Of a stretch of DNA of 64,000 bases, positions 13,480 through 27,040 are shown piece after piece. The position numbers and the translations under genes were made by a program. This DNA is from Neckera pumila (lineage: Eukaryota > Streptophyta > Bryopsida > Hypnales > Neckeraceae), in NCBI GenBank assembly GCA_963969595.1, contig OZ018417.1:7876501-7940500 (forward strand), read 5' to 3'. Under the pieces are notes generated by a model. The model was not told the origin of the DNA and searched no databases. It saw only the letters and a program-made list of their open reading frames with translations. The first letter of the stretch is position 1. Every line of letters starts with the position of its first letter.

Positions 13480-14770
13480 CCCCTAAAGTCCCAAGGCATT
13501 TTTCTGTCAAAAATGACTCAAAACTGCCAGTCCTGCTGCTTTCATCTCAGGAAAGAGAAAAAATATTTTTTTTAGAATCTAACCGTAGGATCGTGTATTT
13601 AACTTATCTCAGATCATGTAGTAAAATTTCATAAAGTTTGACTTTACAGATTAGAAGATATTAGCATTCAAAGTTGGAAAATTTTGATTTTTTGAACACT
13701 GCCTTGCAATTTCAATTGACTTTGACCGCCATTTGCAAAAAAGTTTTGCACTACAAACTTTGAGTTTAATTTTTTTATGTTGAATAATTGAGTTGAAAAT
13801 CTATTTTAAAAAAATCCAAAAAGATATACTTGATTTTCATTCTTTAAAAAATTGTTAAGTAGAAGTAGGTCCAAGATTGAAAGAAAACTAAATTGTCAAT
13901 AGCTCTAAGATGGGATTAAAACACTATAATCCCAAAGGCAAGATTATTTTAGCAAGCAAAGTTAGCCTTGGCAAACAATTTGTTTTGAAAAATTGTGAAA
14001 ATTGCATTCGGAAATGAGTCTTACAAGTTATTTTTCCAAGAAGATGCTCTAATTGCTCGAAAAATAAGATTGTCCATAACTTTTCACATAATAAATCCAA
14101 ATGGAATGAATCAAAGGAAACCATCAATACCTTAAATTTGGCTGTTTGTTTGTTTGTTTGTTTGTTTGTTTGTTTGTTTGTTTGTTTTGTTTGTAACGTT
14201 GAGATCTCCCGGACCGTGCGTTCCCCGGCCGCGTGCTTGGTACCGTCGGAAAGCTCTCGCCGAGGAGGGGTGCACCGGCTTGGTTTTGTGGGGTTTGGAG
14301 CGGTGATGCAAAAGTTATTGAATTTCAAAGTATTTATTGATTAAAAAATTAGAAAATTACTTTTACTTTGATTTTGGTGGCGTTCTTGGTACTGGGAGTG
14401 GAACCGGGAGTAGAACTGGGAGTAGAATCGGAAGTAGAACCAGGAGTGGAACCGGGAGTAGATGAAAATTGGGCCAACGGCACAGGGTCATACTAATATA
14501 GATTAAAACACAATCTATGAGAAAATAATTTTAAAAAAAATTAAAAAAAAATTTTGTGTGAGAAGATTTTTGCTGGCCGCACCAAAAAAAGGACCTTTTG
14601 TGCCATAACTTTTGCTTCCAGGCACTGATTGAAATAAAAATTATATTACTACAAAGCTAATGTGTTTTTCTATCTTCACAAAAAGTTTTAGAAAATAATA
14701 ATGAATATTGAAGATGTAGTAGTTTGCCCGAAATCCATTTTGTCCCTTGAGGGGTCAATGGGACTTTAGG
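13480..14770 (+). mobile_element. TTAA-family (piggyBac-like) element, interrupted by Helitron-like copy 1
   Basis: Starts CCCCTAAAGTCCCAAGG and ends GGTCAATGGGACTTTAGG, so the ends are inverted repeats. Flanks are degenerate (TTGA left; AATTAA right). Subtracting the 374-bp insert leaves about 917 bp, close to the 930-bp copy at 62317-63246. Non-coding. Confidence 0.6.
14124..14497 (+). mobile_element. Helitron-like non-autonomous element, copy 1 (nested)
   Basis: This 374-bp element starts TCAATACCTTAAAT and ends CACAGGGTCATACTAAT. It contains a (TTTG)n run near its 5' end and a 12-bp repeat (GGGAGTAGAACY type, about 14391-14462). GGGCC-AAC-GGCAC just before the end can form a short stem with one mismatch. 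Other copies lie at 52001-52380 and 57245-57590. It sits inside the TTAA-family element at 13480-14770. A TC start, a 3' hairpin and a CTRRT end are Helitron hallmarks, but the 3' flanking base is not consistently T, so the class is inference. Confidence 0.6.
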
Positions 14771-17700
14771 AATTAAATGAAACTTGAAATGTACAATAAA
14801 TACTGATTCTTCAACATTTAATTTCATCTTCAAAACAAAAATTCAAATACATTTCTTAGGAATAATTCTTAGTCAAATTCAATAAAAACTCACCAAAAAA
14901 TTTCAAAAATTTCTCTCTATAAATGCCAAATCTAAAATTTTGGTTGCTTTTAGGAAATAAATATTTATGTGGTTGAGTAGAATTATATTTTACAAGTTTT
15001 GGTGTAAAAAAAATTGATATTGAAAATATCAACGCATTCTTCTAATAAATTTTTTTTGATACTAAGATCATACTAGTCAATGTGTGCTTATTTTGAGTTT
15101 TCACATTAAAAAATATTGATAGTAGTGATTTCTTTTTGTTTGTACAAATAAAAAATAATAAAACTTATTAAGGAAAGTGGGAATTATTTTGTATTTGAAA
15201 ATACATATAAAATTATATTAAAATGTGTTTAAGATATGACTCTAGATATGAATATGAGTTCTTTTTTTTAGATCTAATACATCTTGATTTCATTATATTT
15301 TGATTTCTTATATTAAAAATCTTTTTAATTACAATTTTATGATTATACCATTCTACAATAGACACATGCTACTAAGCTACTCTAAATGCTATATAATCCA
15401 TTATTTGCTTTAATTTAAGTCATTTTTCCAGGTACCAAGTACTAGAAACTCAATGTAAGAAAGGAAGATTGCAATATCAATTACAAATCATTAATATAAA
15501 TGAGGTATACAAAGGTTAAAGTTATTTGCCTTTTACTAAGGTTATTTGCCTTTACTAATTAATGTAGTCTTTTTGGTATATTTTTAGTACTTTTCAACAT
15601 TTAAATCCAAATAAAATAACCACTCAAATTAAATTTAGGTAAAATAAAAAATATCTACGACTTGCATGAGTACTTTATATTTCATATTCAATAACTAGAA
15701 TTTGATTAAAATTAGAGTGTACAATTGTTGTACTTATTAACTATTTTTGAATGATGCATATAATTATATCCTTATAATAATACAAGCTAATTTTATTCTT
15801 ATTAATTCATGTAGAATTTTTAAAATAAAATTCTTAGAGGTGATCTTCAACATTGCAATGAAGTAAACATGTACCAAGAGCAATTTAGTAGGTTGTTTTT
15901 GGCCTATGCCCCTAGCTACACTGGATACTCATTCTTTCATTACTCAATATCTCTTTTGTGAAATATTTCATGCAAATGGTTGTTGTTGGCATACTTTTGA
16001 GATGTTGAATATATTAAGATTGAAGTGAGGTGAAAATCCCTTCAATACATAAATATTTGATATTTCTCCAATCCTACAAGTATTTGAAGTCTTTTTTGAA
16101 AATTAGTATAGACCAATTTAGAGGGCAAACTTTTATATACATTACTTTTAAAGTCTATATATGCCTTCCCAATTTTGTATCCATCTATATATGTTCCAAC
16201 ATTTCATACCCTAAAATGTTGGTCTTATGTTTACCATATGGCTATTGGAAAAAAGGCCCATAATGCATATGCTTATATTAAATACTATAAAATAGTTCTA
16301 AATACATCAAGTTTCATTTTTTAGATGTTATTTTATCTTATTGGATTTCCAAACTTTCTCAGCTATGGTCGAAATAAGAATTTTTTCAAAACATATATTT
16401 TTCGACCTTTAAAAAGATAACTCAATTTTTCTTTTTTTTCTTTTTATAATTTTCTAAAAAAATGAGATTTGTGACTTGAAAAAGGTTCATACATTCACCA
16501 TTTCCATTTTATAAAAATGTCTAGTTTCTAATATTACAATAAATAAAATTTTAATTTTTTTTTATTGATCAAATGAGAAAACCATAGAATCTTTTGGTGT
16601 ATTAATTAGACTTGCGTAATTTTAGCCAATCAAACAAAGTCTTAATTTAAAATGATTTATTTGTATTTATTTCAAATTTTGAATAGCTGAATGCTTATGA
16701 ATTCTAGATTATTCAATGAAATTTTGAATCGAATAATATGGATGTCATCAAAAACTTTAAGTCTACAAAATTTTGATTATAAATTAAATACAATAAATAA
16801 TTCTATTCTTATTTTATAATCCACATAGCAAGAATAAACTCAAACTATATAACATCCATCTAAGCCTTTAGATATTTTTTTAGTATATACATCCATTGAG
16901 GGTGATTTTTTTCAAGAAAAAATCCGAAATGAAGGTAGGTTCAATTATTCAAATAAATAAATTGCGGACAACAATAATATTCAAAACCAAATTATTTCAC
17001 AGTTCAATTTTCTTCAATTATGGTCACTCATTCATTTTAATGTTAAATGATGTCAAACCAAATTAAAATGATTTATACCTTTTTAAAAACTATTTTAATC
17101 CTTTTAGTAATTTATATTGTGTATTTTGCAAATAGAATTTCAAAGTCCACCTTTCTATTAAAATATAAGATATGCAAAGTCCAAATTAAATTTGAAAATA
17201 CCAATGTAGCTATTGTAAGGCCTTAGTTTGCAAGGTTGCTCTAGAATAAAGAAAGCTTCCAGATCATGTATTTTATATTGTATTTTGTTTATGTATTGAT
17301 GATGAATAATGTTGATTTGAAAATAGTATAGACTTCTAAAGGGTCTAGGTACATTGTGGGCAAAAATTGTAAAAATCTAATACTATGTAGGGCAATGATA
17401 AAAAAAAAAAAAAATTATTTTAATTTTTTTATTTTTTATTTATAATTTGAACTTTCAAAAGTGCACTAGATTGTTGTAGGAATGTTGTGGAAAAAATAAC
17501 GGGGGTACATGTCTATACCTTGTGTCAAGTTTTTAGAAAGATCCATTCAAAGTTCACTTCTTAGGTACTTGCTTGACTATTCAATTGGATATTCAATGAT
17601 CACTTGGTTCTCTAGGATTTAATTTGAGCAAATGCAAAGATGAAATTTAGTTCAATGTAACAATAATCATGTCAATGAATTGTCCAAATACAACCCTTGA

Positions 17701-19400
17701 TTGAATTGATTTTGAAAATAACAATTTTATTCTTCAAAGAGCTTGAAAATGGATGATGACTGTTTCAAGAGGATAGAGAATGTAAGATCTTGTCATTTTA
17801 GATGGAAGCTGATCCATGCGATTAAAAAAAAATCAATCCAAATTTGATCAAAATGTTATGTACTATTTCCTACATTTGTAATTTATTTCAAACACCAATT
17901 TAAAAGTATTTCTTACAATGTATTATAGAGAACAAAAGCTCAAAATTAAAAGCATTGAAAGAAGTGATGAGATTGGTGGAGTTGCGCTTAACTAATGAAC
18001 AACAAAATAATATCAATAAAGAAGATTAATTTTACAAAGATGCACACAAAAGTTAGCCATTTGCAAAGCAAAGTTGTTACTCTTTCAAATCAATTACGTC
18101 AAGCCAAACAATCTTCTATGAATGCTCAACTTCTTGATCATATTAATTGTTGAGCAGTAAGATATCATTTATATGAATCATTTTAATTTTTGTATTCAAT
18201 AGAAGTATGTATCATGATTTTAAAATTAGTTAATTTTTTTAATATTACATGCATATAGTACACACAAATATTTCACTAAGTGTATCAATCTAATCAATGA
18301 ATTGTATTCACAATATATATATTGAAGTATTTTTAGATTTATTAGAATACAACCATTAATTTATCTCATTACTTAAAAAAAATTTGGTAAAAAAATATGT
18401 TTTGTATTTTTTATTAATGAAGTTTTCTTTGTAACAACCATTTTCACTTTACTTTCACATTGCTTGTATGATGAAATACAAATTTCAAGTTTAAAAAAAT
18501 AAAAAAATATAATGAAATTTAATGTATTCCATTCAACCAAATAGTATAAAACTATCCCAACCTCTACCTCAATCCCTAAAGGATTTGAGGTCTCTTAGAA
18601 AAAATTTAAATGTGCTATAGAATTAAAAAAAAATTCTTTTACTAATTTTTTGAGGTTTTCTTCAAACGAGATTTTTTAATGCATCATGAATCTAAATAAT
18701 TTACACATTATTAGAATGACGGTTTATGGCAACTAGAGCTTAAGACTGTAGAATTCATAGTATTCATTTGAAAAGACCAAAAGTCCATTTCCCCAAAAAT
18801 AAAGTAGAAACTAGTATTCAATCTCCTTATTCTTATTGTTTATCTAATGTTTAGCAATACTTACAGTGTACAACAATTCCTATTGTTCACCTATTATTCA
18901 ACAATATTCTACATTGTAATCAATTAAAGACATTATCGGGCACAATTACACTATACAATGTTTATTAGTGCTATAAATATTGTACATCGATTCCAATTAA
19001 CATTCACAAAATAATAAAATTGGGTTGCCTTAACAATTAGGTTGCTTTCATTGAGAGAAGTTAGCTCATGAGCCATTGCTTGTCCACATGGAGGCGCATG
19101 CAATTCTCTAAACCCGAGCCATGAACAGTGCACCAATCTATACAACACACATAGTTTCTTCATTACTACATTCTTTGTACATATTTATATAGTATTGAAT
19201 GTCAAGAAATTAATATAGGGCAACCTAATTTCACTATTTTGTGTTGCTATTGTAAGTATTGTACATCCAATTAAGTACATTAATTCCTACGGCACTATAG
19301 TTCACCTTCTCATATACACTATAGCTTACTACACAACATGGTCAAAATTGCATTACAATACATTAATGCCTACGTTATAGCTCACATTGCAGTACATTAA

Positions 19401-19924
19401 CCCTTAAAGTCCCATTGTCCCTACTTTGTGAAACTTTTCTATAAGATAGAAAAACTTATTAGCTTTTTGGGAATGTAATTTATATTTCAATCGGTGCCCA
19501 GTAGCAAAATTTATGCTACAATAACCTCAAAATGAGGGAGATTGAGCAGCACAAAAATCTATAAAAATTTGAAATAAATTTTTTGATTATTTTTTCTAAT
19601 AGATTATATTTTTGTCGAAATAGGAAGCTTTGATTCATTCCATTTGGATTAGTGATGTGAAAGTTATAAAGTTTCTTGTTTTGTGGGCAACCAAAGCATT
19701 TTCTTGAAAAAAACTTTTTCTTTCACTTTGAATGCTGATATCTTTCAATCTATACGGTCAAACATCACAAAAATTTTACCACATGATTTGAAAAAAGTTT
19801 AGTACAAGATCTTGCGGTTAGATTTAATTTTTTTTTTTTTTTTTTCTGATTTTGTGGATGAACACAACAAAAGTAGCAGTTTTGAGTGATTTTTGACAAA
19901 AATGTGGCCTTGGAACTTTAGAGG
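19401..19924 (-). mobile_element. TTAA-family (piggyBac-like) element, internally deleted
   Basis: Plus-strand ends are CCCTTAAAGTCCCATTGTCC and GGAACTTTAGAGG, flanked on both sides by TTAA (19397-19400 and 19925-19928). It is 524 bp, so roughly 400 bp shorter than the full-length copy at 62317. No ORF of note. Confidence 0.65.
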
Positions 19925-21678
19925 TTAATTCCTAGATTGTAGCACAAATTGTAACATCTTGTCTACATGTTTTTGAGGAGTTTAACTAGCATGCATTATT
20001 CACCATACAAGATTTTTATAAAGGTGACTAGCATAGACTTTAACATTAAATTTTTTATGTACACTTGCATATACGAAAGAAGATATTCAAGCGCCTCACT
20101 ACTATAGTAGGCTATCTTCTCATCAAGGTGTGTGTGGATTCAATTCTCGCTTGTGGAATTGGCCATACAATACATGTAGGAAAAAATATATAGTGATTTT
20201 ATATAATCACTAATGTGGTATAATGGAGAACTAACGGAGTATACATCACCATGTGTTCTAATGCATTACCAATGTAATTTCTTATTTCTTGCTAAAATTT
20301 TAACCTCATTGCACTTAACTTTATTGCAAGGTGAAATGATTTTAGCAAGGTAAAAATTATCATACAATTAATTCATAATTGATGTTGAAATGTGATGAAC
20401 TTGATTCAATACTCAACTTTGGTCTTAAGACCATCTTCTAGTCATTTGCATAGTCAAATGGTTGCTCTTCCAAGACCAAGTTTCTACTAGTAGATGGATC
20501 AAATTTGAAAAACAATTGGATTAAGAAAAATGAATTTCAAAGCACTATATTTTGACATTTCATCAAAAAAATTGTATTTTTGACATGTGATGTTCTTTAT
20601 TATATTTTAAAATTTTATCTTACATTGATTATTCAATTAGTACAACATGGTCAAAAATTTGATCATGCAAAATCTTTTACTCTATCTTAAAATTTTACGC
20701 ACTTCAATAATATTGTACATGTGTAACTTTGTGTTCATTTTTTCAAAAGAAATAGAAATTTCAATGTATACTACAATAAAAAAAAAAGACAATCCGTTTT
20801 TCTACTTATAAAAAAAAATACTTGAAATGAATTTTTGGATAACTGAAAATGCTTCCCAAAGACAAGCAATGACCACAAAATGGTTGCAATAGGCTAGTAG
20901 GGGTTAATGCACTTTTTTTTAACTTCATTTAAAAAGTATTTCATATATACTTGTTGGCTAGGCAATATTAAAATCTCAATGGGAAAAAACTACAAAACAA
21001 ATTAGAAAACAAAATGTTAAAATAATCAAACTCTCGATTCTCATTAATTATCTTTATCATGTACCAAACCTGATGTATTGTAGATAAAGTTAAGTAAAGA
21101 AATAACTCACAAACTTGCTGTTCAATTGGCACATTATAGGCACAAAGAAAAATAAATTGAAGCAATGTCTATGGATAACAATATACCACCACTATTAGAA
21201 AACAAAGGTACTTTAGACTTTGATGACTCCAGCAAAGTACAAGGAAAAAAAATACAAGCTATATCACACATCCATGTTTCCAAAGATCACGGTTTTAATG
21301 AAAAAGATATAATTTCTTAGAAGTTTTTAATTTTGATCATATTGTATAACAACGCATATGCACCTATGTGTTAACTTGAAATAGGTCCAACACGCACATT
21401 CAAGTAATGAGCAAAGTCTATAGAAATGGTTATCATACATTGATATAAGAAATTCATTGTTGATAATTTTATATTTTTATCTTCACATCAAATAAAATGA
21501 TAGAGAATATTTATTTACTTATAGCTATCATAAGCAAATTAATAAAAGAACAAATACATATTAAATAATATATAGTTCCAAATGGTAGTTACTTAGAAAT
21601 TTGTACAACTTTATATTATTGGTTATATAGAAAAAATGAAATGTATTAAATTGAATAGATGACATTGAAATATTGCAG

Positions 21679-24600
21679 GTATTGAATTTGAAATATCCAA
21701 AGAAACATTAGCCAAAAAAATTCAAAATCTACAAACAAAATTAAAGAATTGTAGAGATGATTTTAAAAAAAGTGAAGAAAATCGAAGACTATGTGATAAG
21801 ATGATCGAAGACTATAAAATAGAAATGCTTGAGTGTAAGAAAGCAATGCTTGAAAATAAAAGGAATTTACTTTTAGAGAGACGCAAAAAAGGATCAAGTA
21901 TTGATTGTTTGAAGATTAAAAAATTGCTAGAGAATTTGCAAGAAGTTGAAAATGATAATAATAAACTTCAAAAAGTCGTCATGGTGGGTCAAGAATCTAC
22001 AATAAACAAATTGAAGAAAGAGGTGCAATTATTCACCATGTATTACACTATAATCAATGCATTGCTTTATTATACAAATTAAATATATATATGCAAGAGA
22101 CGACATAGTTAAAGAATGATAAATAACTTCAGCCCTTGTTTTAAAAATCAATACATTAATCTCCAAATCTATTGTTGAATTTTAGCATATTTTTGTTGAC
22201 ATTGTTATACAAATTTCATCCAATTGGTCTTAAAAGAAGGTTGCTTTGATTTTTGAAGATCCAACCATTACTTTGGATGAATGAGAAGTTAGTTGAACCA
22301 AACATCACCTTAGACCACTCTTTTCATCATCTAGAATATGGACTTTGGACCTCTATGGGATGAAGAGTTTGTTCGTTTAGAGCCTATGTTAGTGCCTATT
22401 ATCCCTATTTGACTATTGAAGGACCTAAAACTACAAATCTAATGTATAGAAAATAGATATTGTATAAAGGAACTACCACATATTGTGACATGGGAGCAAA
22501 ATTGATCTCTATAGATTCTTGCTTGAAATGTGTATCTTTTGAACATTAGAGCCTAGGGTCAATTTAAAATATAGCTATAATCAACAATCTAAAAATTTAT
22601 AGTTTGCTTATGTCATGTGTAATAAATACATTCAACAAGAATCTAAAATCTTATTTTAATTGCCAATAGGATCTACTAAATACTAGGATGGTTTTATAGT
22701 AGGAACTAAGGTCAAATGCTAATTTGGATGCTTTTAGACAAAGTTACTTTGCTAACAAATGATTCCAAGCATTAGGTGACAGAGCTCAAACGCTTTTGTA
22801 TTGAAATGGGGAAAGAGGATGTGGAATGTAACATCCATGAATATGATATACCTACCATGACAAATGTAAGCGTTCTAGATAAAGAAAATGAAATACTTCA
22901 ACTAAAATTTGATCGTGATCAAGCTCTTTGGAAGCTTGGCCAATTAGAGCGTCGTATGCACATTTTATTTGAAGTTGATGTTTGTGGAAAGTCAGAAGCC
23001 ACATGTGAATACTTCATTCCACCAACAACTGCTCCACATGCATTTGCTGGGAAAAAACTAGTAATTCAAGAACCAAATGCAATTTCTATAATCCACGCAT
23101 TTACAAAAAAAAATCTTCCATCTGGATCATTGCTACGTGAAAAAGAATTAGAATGTGTTGTTGAAGGATTGTTGAGATTAGTGGAGAGAAAAAGACTTGA
23201 AGTTGAGCATTTGCAACAAGCCTGTCATGGTACTATTCACCATATGGAATGTAGTAAACAACTCCAACAACAATTGAATGAGCTTCGAGGAAAATTATGG
23301 AATAGTGATGAATGTTGTCAATCTAGTCCAACACATTTTGATATAATTGCAGGTTTTGTATCCCAACATATTTATAAGACCATTTTCAAAAGCATATAAA
23401 ATACAATGCATCATAAATTTTCATGTAAACGTTGCATTTAATTTATGTTTCTAAATGTCTTGTAGATTTGAAAAAAGATGTTGAAAATTTAAGGCAAGCT
23501 AATACAAATTTACTACATTCTCTTAAAGAAACTGAAGATTCTTATTTGGAGTTGCAAAAAAAAGTAATTTCATTTTTTCTAAAGTTTCTTTTTATTGTCT
23601 CTTTCCAAGTTTTATTGCATGTTCATTCTTTGAGGTTCCAATATTTACAATATGAATGCCATTTGAACATGAATGTATCTTTTATGTCTTCAAAATTAAA
23701 ATTTTAATTAGTACTACCAAATTTTGTCTAAAAGCCCTTATTATAAAGATTTATTCTATTTGAAAGCCATATTCCAGTTATAAAACTTATAATTATACTA
23801 CAACATAGAGTTTATGTGAGTTTTAGGAGAAAGATCCCTCAAAATAATTTCAATCAAACATTGCTTTAGATAACCATGTAAGACCTTCTAATTTTGCAAA
23901 TTCATTTAAATACCAGTCAAAAGCATTGGAATTAGGGGTGATTTTCATCTCTAAATTAACTAAATTTTTGGTTCCTATAAAACTAACTTTAATCCTTAAC
24001 ATAAATTTTTTTTTATGATTGAACATTGATTTTGATAAAACCACACTTAGCCATTGCATTATATAGCAATATTTGTTGAAGAAGATTTGAGCGATGAAGC
24101 GCAAAAAGGTACTTGCAATACTTGGAATGTGTTTGAATCAAATTCAACCATCAATGATATAAATATGAGAATAATTTTATTATAATTAACAATAATATCA
24201 ATATAACTTTCTATTTATTAAAACTTTGAAATTACAAGGACTTTTGAAAAGATAGATTTGCAATAATTATACATTAATGGAATTTAAAAAAAATTATAGT
24301 TAGCAAAAACTCTAGTACGTGCCAACTATTGTAAATTTGAAGGATTAGTTTCAAAATCATTCTTGGAATTTGAATAAAATATAATCCTCTACTTCTAATG
24401 TGTCTACTTCTTCCCAGCTTGTTTGAGTTGTATGGCTCTAGCTTTAGTTCTGTAATCACTTAGAACCTTGAGAATGAGTTTTTTTCTGTGTGTGCTGAGT
24501 TATCCAGAGGTAGCTGTGAATTTGCAACGATTTGCAACAGGTGGTGAGCCTTGAAACTGTAGGATTGAGTTTTTTTTTAATAATTTTTTGGATACACATA

Positions 24601-25240
24601 TTAAATAACTCTTTTTGTTATTTTATCATAATTTTATAGTTACGTGAAGCAACCAAAGATAAATTTTCTCCACAAAAGCGGTGCTCTTTTAATGAAGCCA
24701 AACAACATGATTTATCTGATTTGGATGTGCAAGCCCAAGAGATATCTAAACTTCAAAAAGAAATGGGAGAGAAATCACAAACCATTAGTGATTTGAAATC
24801 ACAATTAGAAGCTCGAGATGATGAACTGGATTTTTTACATGGACAACTTGCAATTAAAGAAGCTTTAGAAAGTTACAAAGATGAAGAAGTAACCAAAGAA
24901 GAGATGGCCAAAGAAAATACAAATATTGATAATCTTACTCTTGAAAACCTTCAAATGACAAATTTTGAACTTTCTAAGGTAATATTTGTAAAAGAGAAAT
25001 TTTGTTGATATACATATTTATTGCATAGTATATGAATTTTAAATACTAAAACACTAATTTGTGATGTAAATTTTTTTTGACTTACTTGTATATATACTAG
25101 AATAAACTCAAATATACAATTTTGTATATAACACATAAAAATAATATACATTCTAGGTATGTGCTCAATATGAAGAGCTTCTTGACAGACAAGCAAAGCA
25201 ATTAGGGATTCCATTTCAATCCTTAAGAAACATTCTATAG
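21679..25240 (+). CDS. 3' exons of an unrecognised coiled-coil protein
   Basis: Five exons read in one continuous frame: 21679-22022, 22776-23352, 23466-23563, 24640-24978 and 25157-25240 (ending TAG). Incoming phase is 1, then 0, 1, 0, 0. All junctions are GT-AG, with GTGCAA the weakest donor. They encode about 479 residues rich in Lys, Glu, Leu and Gln with heptad-like spacing (for example SKLQKEMGEKSQTISDLKSQ). A less charged middle segment is encoded at about 22990-23130, and the product ends YEELLDRQAKQLGIPFQSL... I do not recognise a family; long coiled coils of centrosome, cytoskeleton or Golgi proteins look like this generally. No signal peptide or membrane helix is visible. The upstream part is described in the next entry; if its lesions are real, this half may no longer be expressed. 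The five-exon open frame argues for recent or ongoing constraint. Confidence 0.6.
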
Positions 25241-25472
25241 TTGCAAATTAAGTATATTTTTTTTAATAGGAAATTTATATATATATTTGAATTTTTTGAA
25301 TAAAATAATAATTCAAGTATTTCAAATGTTTATTTATATATACTTGCTTTGCTAGGTTCATTTTTCCTACGTGAAATTTATTTACTTAATAATGTGTGAG
25401 CATATTCTTCTTAAAATTTAAAGAATTTCTTGAATTACATTATAAATATATAAACTGATATTCAAAATTTTC

Positions 25473-25475
<3 letters not shown>

Positions 25476-25543
<68 letters not shown>
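25476..25543 (+). repeat. (AG)n microsatellite, about 34 units
   Basis: Uninterrupted AG dinucleotides 235 bp after the stop codon of the coiled-coil gene. Likely polymorphic. Confidence 0.95.
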
Positions 25544-25549
<6 letters not shown>

Positions 25550-26479
25550 TCATCAAAATTTCTAATATAAAAAATGATATTGCACCACAATTGCCAACTT
25601 GATGTTCTTTAAGAAAATTTGCACTACGGGAAAGTGTGAGATTTTTTTAGTTCTTTGGTAATTGATATGATTAGAAAAAATGGATGAATGCATACAAAAA
25701 CTCCTTGTATGTAAGGGAGAAAATTCCTTGTGATGAATTCATTCATCAACTAAAATATGGAGGTTAGGACAATTAGGTGTTTAACTTTCTACATAGGCTC
25801 TCAATTCATTTTCTTTACCATAATTTGAATATATGACAAGTACATGACAAGGAATGGAGCAAGTGTATAGTACAAGATATTCTAGAGATCACAATACTAA
25901 GCTTGAGAGATCGCCCCAATGATACCAAAGGTACTCAAGGGGCCACAAATCAACCATATAATTTGGTCCAAGAAGTTGAACATATTAATTGTCCACTTTA
26001 ATTGAATAGAAACATTCTTGAGGATTTTTGAACTTGCACTTTTTTAATGCGTCACTTTTATTTGAATAGCAAATAGTTGGGTCAATATGTTAGGACCTCA
26101 ATCTAAGAATGCCAATATACTCATAATTCTATGCCAAACTTCTCCACAAAGAAGAAAATAATAGATTTCACCAACCCATAAGCTATTACACCAATGTAGC
26201 TCTCTTCTAAGCCTAAATCACTTTGTTACAATGGTATCACCTTCAATAATAGATTAAGTGACAAGGCCATTTTCATTTCACTAGCTATCCATTTAATTAC
26301 AAGAACAATCTGTATACTCTCAATATGGCCACATAATGCAAAAATTTCAATGTTCAAAGCAACTGCACACCATTGTTGCAATGGATAGTCTAGTGAGGAT
26401 AATAATCTATAATCCTACTCCACCTTCTAAATTCTAAGCTCAATCAAAAAGTTCAACTTGGCATTAAAGATCAATCTTC

Positions 26480-27040
26480 AGTATTGCAAGCACAACACAA
26501 TGTGAGATGAAATCAAAACTCTACACCAAACTTTGCACAAAGCCTTAAATTGGCAGAAAATCCCACATGAAACTTGTTGAGTACTTAACAAATATCTCTA
26601 TTAAGTCCAATAATGTGCTTGAGCTTCAATCCCAACTCTTGAATAGTTCAATAGTCTTTCTATATCATGATGTGAGGGCACAAAGAAGAGGCTCATCAAG
26701 GAGGAGCAGAACCATCTGAAATTACATTACAAATATCCTTTAAGCAGTGCAAGCACAACATGAAGCACAACATGAAGACAAATGAGATTCAAAACTCTAC
26801 ACCAAATGTTGCACTGAGCTCCACATGAAACTCACTGAGTACTTAACGCGGAGATCTCTACAACGTTTGACAATGCGCTCAAGCTTTGCTCCCGGCTCTT
26901 GTACTTAACGGATCTCTAATAAAAATGTCTGACAATGCACTCGAGCCTTGGTCCCGGCTCTCGAATCGAGTTTTGGACATTTCGTCTTTGGCTCATCACT
27001 GTCTTGATGTGAGAAGAGGAGGCTCATCAGCGGGGAGCTC
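26480..27040 (-). repeat. Tandem duplication of the terminal exon end and 3' flank of the receptor kinase gene
   Basis: About 26498-26710 is a diverged copy of about 26785-27040: CACATGAAACTYRYTGAGTAC, then GCTTGAGCTT..., then GATGTGAG...AAGAGGCTCATCA at the end of the coding sequence. Within the younger unit a 62-bp segment (26838-26898) is repeated again at 26900-26962. Confidence 0.65.

Larger units (their letters stand above)
11962..18148 (+). pseudogene. Candidate 5' exons of the coiled-coil gene, with stops and a frameshift
   Basis: Four coding-like blocks precede the intact exons. Block 1 is 11962-12132 (starts ATG, ends CAG before GT) and has an in-frame TAG at 12112-12114. Block 2 is 12635-12859 (75 codons, phase 0 both ends). 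Block 3 is 13165-13260 (32 codons), and its frame stays coding-like to a stop at 13318-13320. Block 4 is 15432-15504, which needs incoming phase 2, so it does not join block 3. A fifth block, 17931-18148, starts in frame with block 4 (KALKEVMRLVELRLTNEQQN), hits TAA at 18027-18029, and its coiled-coil reading resumes in another frame (HLQSKVVTLSNQLRQAKQSS) from about 18040. A weak donor at 18149 would give the phase 1 needed by the exon at 21679. I infer one long gene damaged in its 5' half; separate genes, missed exons or assembly errors are alternatives. Confidence 0.45.

Noticed and set aside
14138..14344. ORF opening with a repeated CLFV peptide, and its counterpart at 57402-57712
   Set aside because: They are readings of the TTTG repeat and body of the Helitron-like element, not conserved between copies as protein.
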